The notes below the pieces were generated by a model. That model searched no databases. It was not told where the DNA came from and saw nothing but the letters and a program-made list of their open reading frames with translations. Shown one piece after another: positions 62,049-64,000 of a stretch of 64,000 nt of DNA. Each line of letters opens with the position of its first letter. Position 1 is the stretch's first letter. A program made the translations under genes and the position numbers. Location: assembly GCF_018130785.1 (NCBI RefSeq), contig NZ_JAFCJT010000010.1, forward strand, positions 161,159 through 225,158. Reading direction: 5' to 3'. The stretch is from Bradyrhizobium liaoningense. GTDB lineage: Bacteria; Pseudomonadota; Alphaproteobacteria; Rhizobiales; Xanthobacteraceae.

Positions 62049-62916
62049 TTAAGCTAATCCCACCTTGCGCTCGAACTCAACCGGGCTGAGATAGCCGATG
62101 GTCGAGTGCCTGCGGGTCGTGTTGTAAAATCGTTCGATGTAGTCGAACACATCGGCGCGTGCCTCGTCTCTGGTTCGATAAATCTTGTTGGCCGTACGCT
62201 CGGTCTTGAGCGAGGAGAAGAAGCTCTCCATCGCCGCGTTGTCCCAGACGTTGCCGGACCGGCTCATGCTGCAAACGATGCCGTGGTCGGCCATCAGGCG
62301 CTGGAACTGCTCGCTGGTGTACTGGCTGCCCTTGGTCGGAGTGATGCAACAGCGCATCCGGCTTGCCGCGTCGCCAGACGGCCATCAACAATGCGTCCGT
62401 CACAAGCTGTGCCGTCATGGCGGCACTCATCGACCAGCCCACCACGCGGCGTGAGAACAGGTCGATCACCGCTGCGACATAGAGCCAGCCTTCGGCCGTC
62501 CAGAGATAGGTGAAGTCGGCGATCCATTTCTGGTTGGGACGCTCGGCGGCGAACTGCCGGTCAAGGAGGTTCGCCGGTACGGTCTCGAGCTGTCGATCGC
62601 CGTCATCCTTCGGCAAGCGCCGACGTCGCGGCCGCGCCCGCAAACCTTGCAGGCGCATCAGCCGCTCAATCCGGTGCAGGCCGCAATCCGCCCCGTCGGC
62701 GAGCAGGTCACGCCACACCCGGCGTGCGCCATAGGTGCGGTCGCTGGCGACGAAGCTGGCCTTGACCTTGCCGCCGAGCTCCTCGTCGCTGCGGGATCTG
62801 GCGCTGGGAGAGCGGTTCAGCCAGGCATGTAAGCCCGACCGCGACACTCCCAGCGCATCGCATTGCCATGCCACCGGCCAGATCGTCCGGTGCTTCGCGA
62901 CGAAGGCGAACTTCAT
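62049..62916 (-). pseudogene. IS3-family transposase orfB, frameshifted
   Basis: DDE transposase with the HTH_21 region (ASDRTYGARRVWRDLLADGA) and rve core: first Asp in KWIADFTYLWT, second Asp in HHSDQG, then Glu in NAAMESFFSSLKTE. Between the second Asp and the Glu, a one-base insertion in the CCC run at 62329-62331 (plus strand) shifts the frame: upstream reads HHSDQGQPVHQ, downstream reads GSQYTSEQFQRLMADHG in the other frame up to 62049. The ATG overlaps orfA as ATGA. Confidence 0.88.
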
Positions 62917-63203
62917 GTCGCTTCCTTCGCGAAGTAGGCTGCGGCCTTTTTTAGGATATCCCGCTCGGCCTTCAGCTTGGCGACCTCGCGGCGCAGCCGC
63001 TCGATCTCTTGCTGCTCGGGCTTCATCTGCCCATGGCCGGGAAAGGCCTGCACCGGGTCAGAGCCGAACTCTTTCACCCATTTGCGCAGTACGTTCTCAT
63101 GAACCCCCAGGTCGCGGCCCGCTTGCGCCGCGGACACCCCGCGCTCCCCGACAAGCTTGACCGCTTCGATCTTGAACTCTCGGCTGAACTTCCGTCTCTG
63201 CAT
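62913..63203 (-). CDS. IS3-family transposase orfA
   Basis: DNA-binding helix-turn-helix component of the transposase, 96 residues: RRKFSREFKIEAVKLVGERG, VSAAQAGRDLGVHENVLRKW, then a leucine-zipper-like helix (IERLRREVAKLKAERDILKK). GGAGG precedes the ATG at 63203. Near the end a run CTAAAAAAG (A residues at about 62947-62952) is the typical slippery site for the -1 frameshift that makes the OrfAB fusion. Confidence 0.9.
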   Translation of the reverse strand: MQRRKFSREFKIEAVKLVGERGVSAAQAGRDLGVHENVLRKWVKEFGSDPVQAFPGHGQMKPEQQEIERLRREVAKLKAERDILKKAAAYFAKEAT

Positions 63204-63237
63204 GACCAACCTCCGGCTTGATAAAACACCCAATCTC

Positions 63238-63264
63238 GGTGTCCATCAAACCGGCAGCAGCTCA
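63238..63264. repeat. Right inverted repeat of the IS3 element
   Basis: 27 bases, GGTGTCCATCAAACCGGCAG followed by CAGCTCA, the exact reverse complement of 62019-62045. Confidence 0.92.
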
Positions 63265-63267
63265 AAC
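63265..63267. repeat. 3-bp target-site duplication (right)
   Basis: AAC directly after the right inverted repeat, matching the AAC at 62016-62018. Confidence 0.7.
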
Positions 63268-64000
63268 ATTGGCTCGCACTATAGGTGAGCGTCTTAGGAG
63301 TGGCTCATCCCTTCCGGCAATTTCAAAAGAATTTGGTTTCTCTTCCACAGGGCTACGACAAGGTTTGGCGCGTCACGGCGTAACCCTGCCGCGCATGAGA
63401 TCCGCAACATTGCGAGAGGTCGGAAGGCCGCCGAAAAAGCAAGCGTCGTGAATTCTGAGCATAGAAGCTAGCGGCCTGGCGCGCATCATCGGCTGGCTTC
63501 CGTGAGACGCCATCATCATCGTCCGACTCAGATGGTTGCGCGAGAAAAGCCGGGACGGATCGATAGAAGATCCGTCCTGCCGTCTTCGGCAGGCGGCAAC
63601 TGATAAGGTTTTCAGAATTTTCTTATCAGTCATGAAGCGGATGGTTCAATTCGTACGCCCTGGGCAAGCTCGATACCAGGTCGGACGCATAGGTCAAAAT
63701 CAATCTTGTAAAGTAGTTCGCGACGACAAAGACCGTTGTGAATCTCAACCCTATCAAAGATTGGAATGTCAAAATGAAATCGAAAAAGAAGCAGAAAAAG
63801 TTGCTTGGCCAATTTCTATCTAGGGCGTGTACTCATAAACCCGCGCCACAGTTAGGGTGCGGATGAGGTCCGCTGTGCTCCTGATAGCGGCGCAAAACCG
63901 GGCCTCACCGGAGGTTCGACTTGGTGCCGATTTTGTTGCAAAAGTCAGTTGAGACGAACTGGCAAGCGTGATTCCGTTGTGTTGGCGCGAATCGCGACGA
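63268..64000. other. Island interior, no confident gene
   Basis: About 730 bases beyond the IS. The first part (to about 63451) encodes an HTH-like peptide (SGSSLPAISKEFGFSSTGLR) that may be the displaced end of the resolvase. From about 63450 the open frames on both strands are not protein-like. The last ~170 bases (from GGGCGTGTACTCATAAAC near 63823) resemble the non-coding end of another insertion sequence running off the window, but I cannot confirm it. Confidence 0.45.
63553..63630. repeat. Cluster of three hairpins
   Basis: Three inverted repeats stand in a row: GGACGGATC/GATCCGTCC (63553-63577), CTGCCG/CGGCAG (63577-63592) and ACTGATAAG/CTTATCAGT (63599-63630). The stems have 9, 6 and 9 perfect base pairs. 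No long T run follows. They may be terminator, recombination or RNA structures. Confidence 0.55.

Larger units (their letters stand above)
62019..63264. mobile_element. IS3-family insertion sequence, 1246 bp
   Basis: The element is bounded by perfect 27-base inverted repeats (left 62019-62045 starting TGAGCTGCTGCCGGTTTGAT; right 63238-63264 ending in the complement) that begin TG and end CA. It carries orfA and orfB on the minus strand and is flanked by AAC duplications. It lies within a resolvase pseudogene. The frameshift in orfB implies that this copy cannot move on its own. Confidence 0.92.

Noticed and set aside
63373..63823. Open frames near the right end of the window
   Set aside because: Both strands give similar-length frames across the hairpin cluster, none with motif or ribosome site.

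Overview
The window is a high-GC chromosomal segment of an alphaproteobacterium, most likely Bradyrhizobium or a close relative in the Nitrobacteraceae. This rests on gene content: a napEDABC operon behind a perfect FNR/FixK box, the CtrA-type cell-cycle regulator SciP beside FlbD-controlled flagellar genes, a PmtA-like methyltransferase, and the palindromic intergenic repeats typical of that group. No database search was possible, so the species is an inference.

Layout. 1-2.1 kb: exbB-exbD-tonB energy-transduction operon. 2.3-8.2 kb: a secreted phytase-like esterase, then a carbohydrate-type ABC importer (binding protein and two permeases, no ATPase) behind a D-2-hydroxyacid dehydrogenase. 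8.4-14 kb: chemoreceptor, Bug-type binding protein, two paralogous EamA exporters around a DUF1330 gene. 14.2-21.6 kb: purA, a large Pro-rich membrane protein, many small conserved proteins (two are Cys-rich secreted paralogues), msrB and msrA. 21.9-24.7 kb: a secreted TPR-caspase protein and a RecD-like helicase. 24.9-29.1 kb: periplasmic nitrate reductase operon. 29.3-38.9 kb: flavin monooxygenase, LuxR and HxlR regulators, a berberine-bridge-type oxidase, an L,D-transpeptidase, a TPR membrane protein with a related neighbour, and a cytochrome P450. 39.4-44.8 kb: alkanesulfonate uptake and desulfonation cluster (two binding proteins, SsuD, SsuC, SsuB, flavin reductase). 45-47.2 kb: M20 peptidase and a GYD protein. 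47.3-55.5 kb: flagellar genes flbD, fliN, fliH, fliG, fliF, sciP, flgD and fliK, all on the minus strand. 55.8-58.3 kb: mnmA, pmtA-like gene and a small secreted protein.

At 58.56 kb a tRNA-Met(CAU) gene marks the edge of a mobile island. A large serine recombinase ends inside the tRNA on the opposite strand, so its last 14 residues and stop codon are read from the complement of the tRNA 3' half. Beyond it lie a small recombinase-associated ORF, a split M48 metalloprotease, a resolvase remnant and an IS3-family element (perfect 27-bp inverted repeats, 3-bp target duplication, frameshifted orfB). The far end of the island lies outside the window.

The backbone is ordinary free-living rhizobial physiology: TonB-dependent uptake, sulfonate scavenging, nitrate respiration, motility and periplasmic oxidative-damage repair. 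The most unusual signals are the integrase/tRNA overlap, the frame-split M48 protease, the TPR-caspase protein, the shared C-terminal tail of two adjacent membrane proteins, and a P450 whose I-helix lacks the usual Asp-Thr pair.
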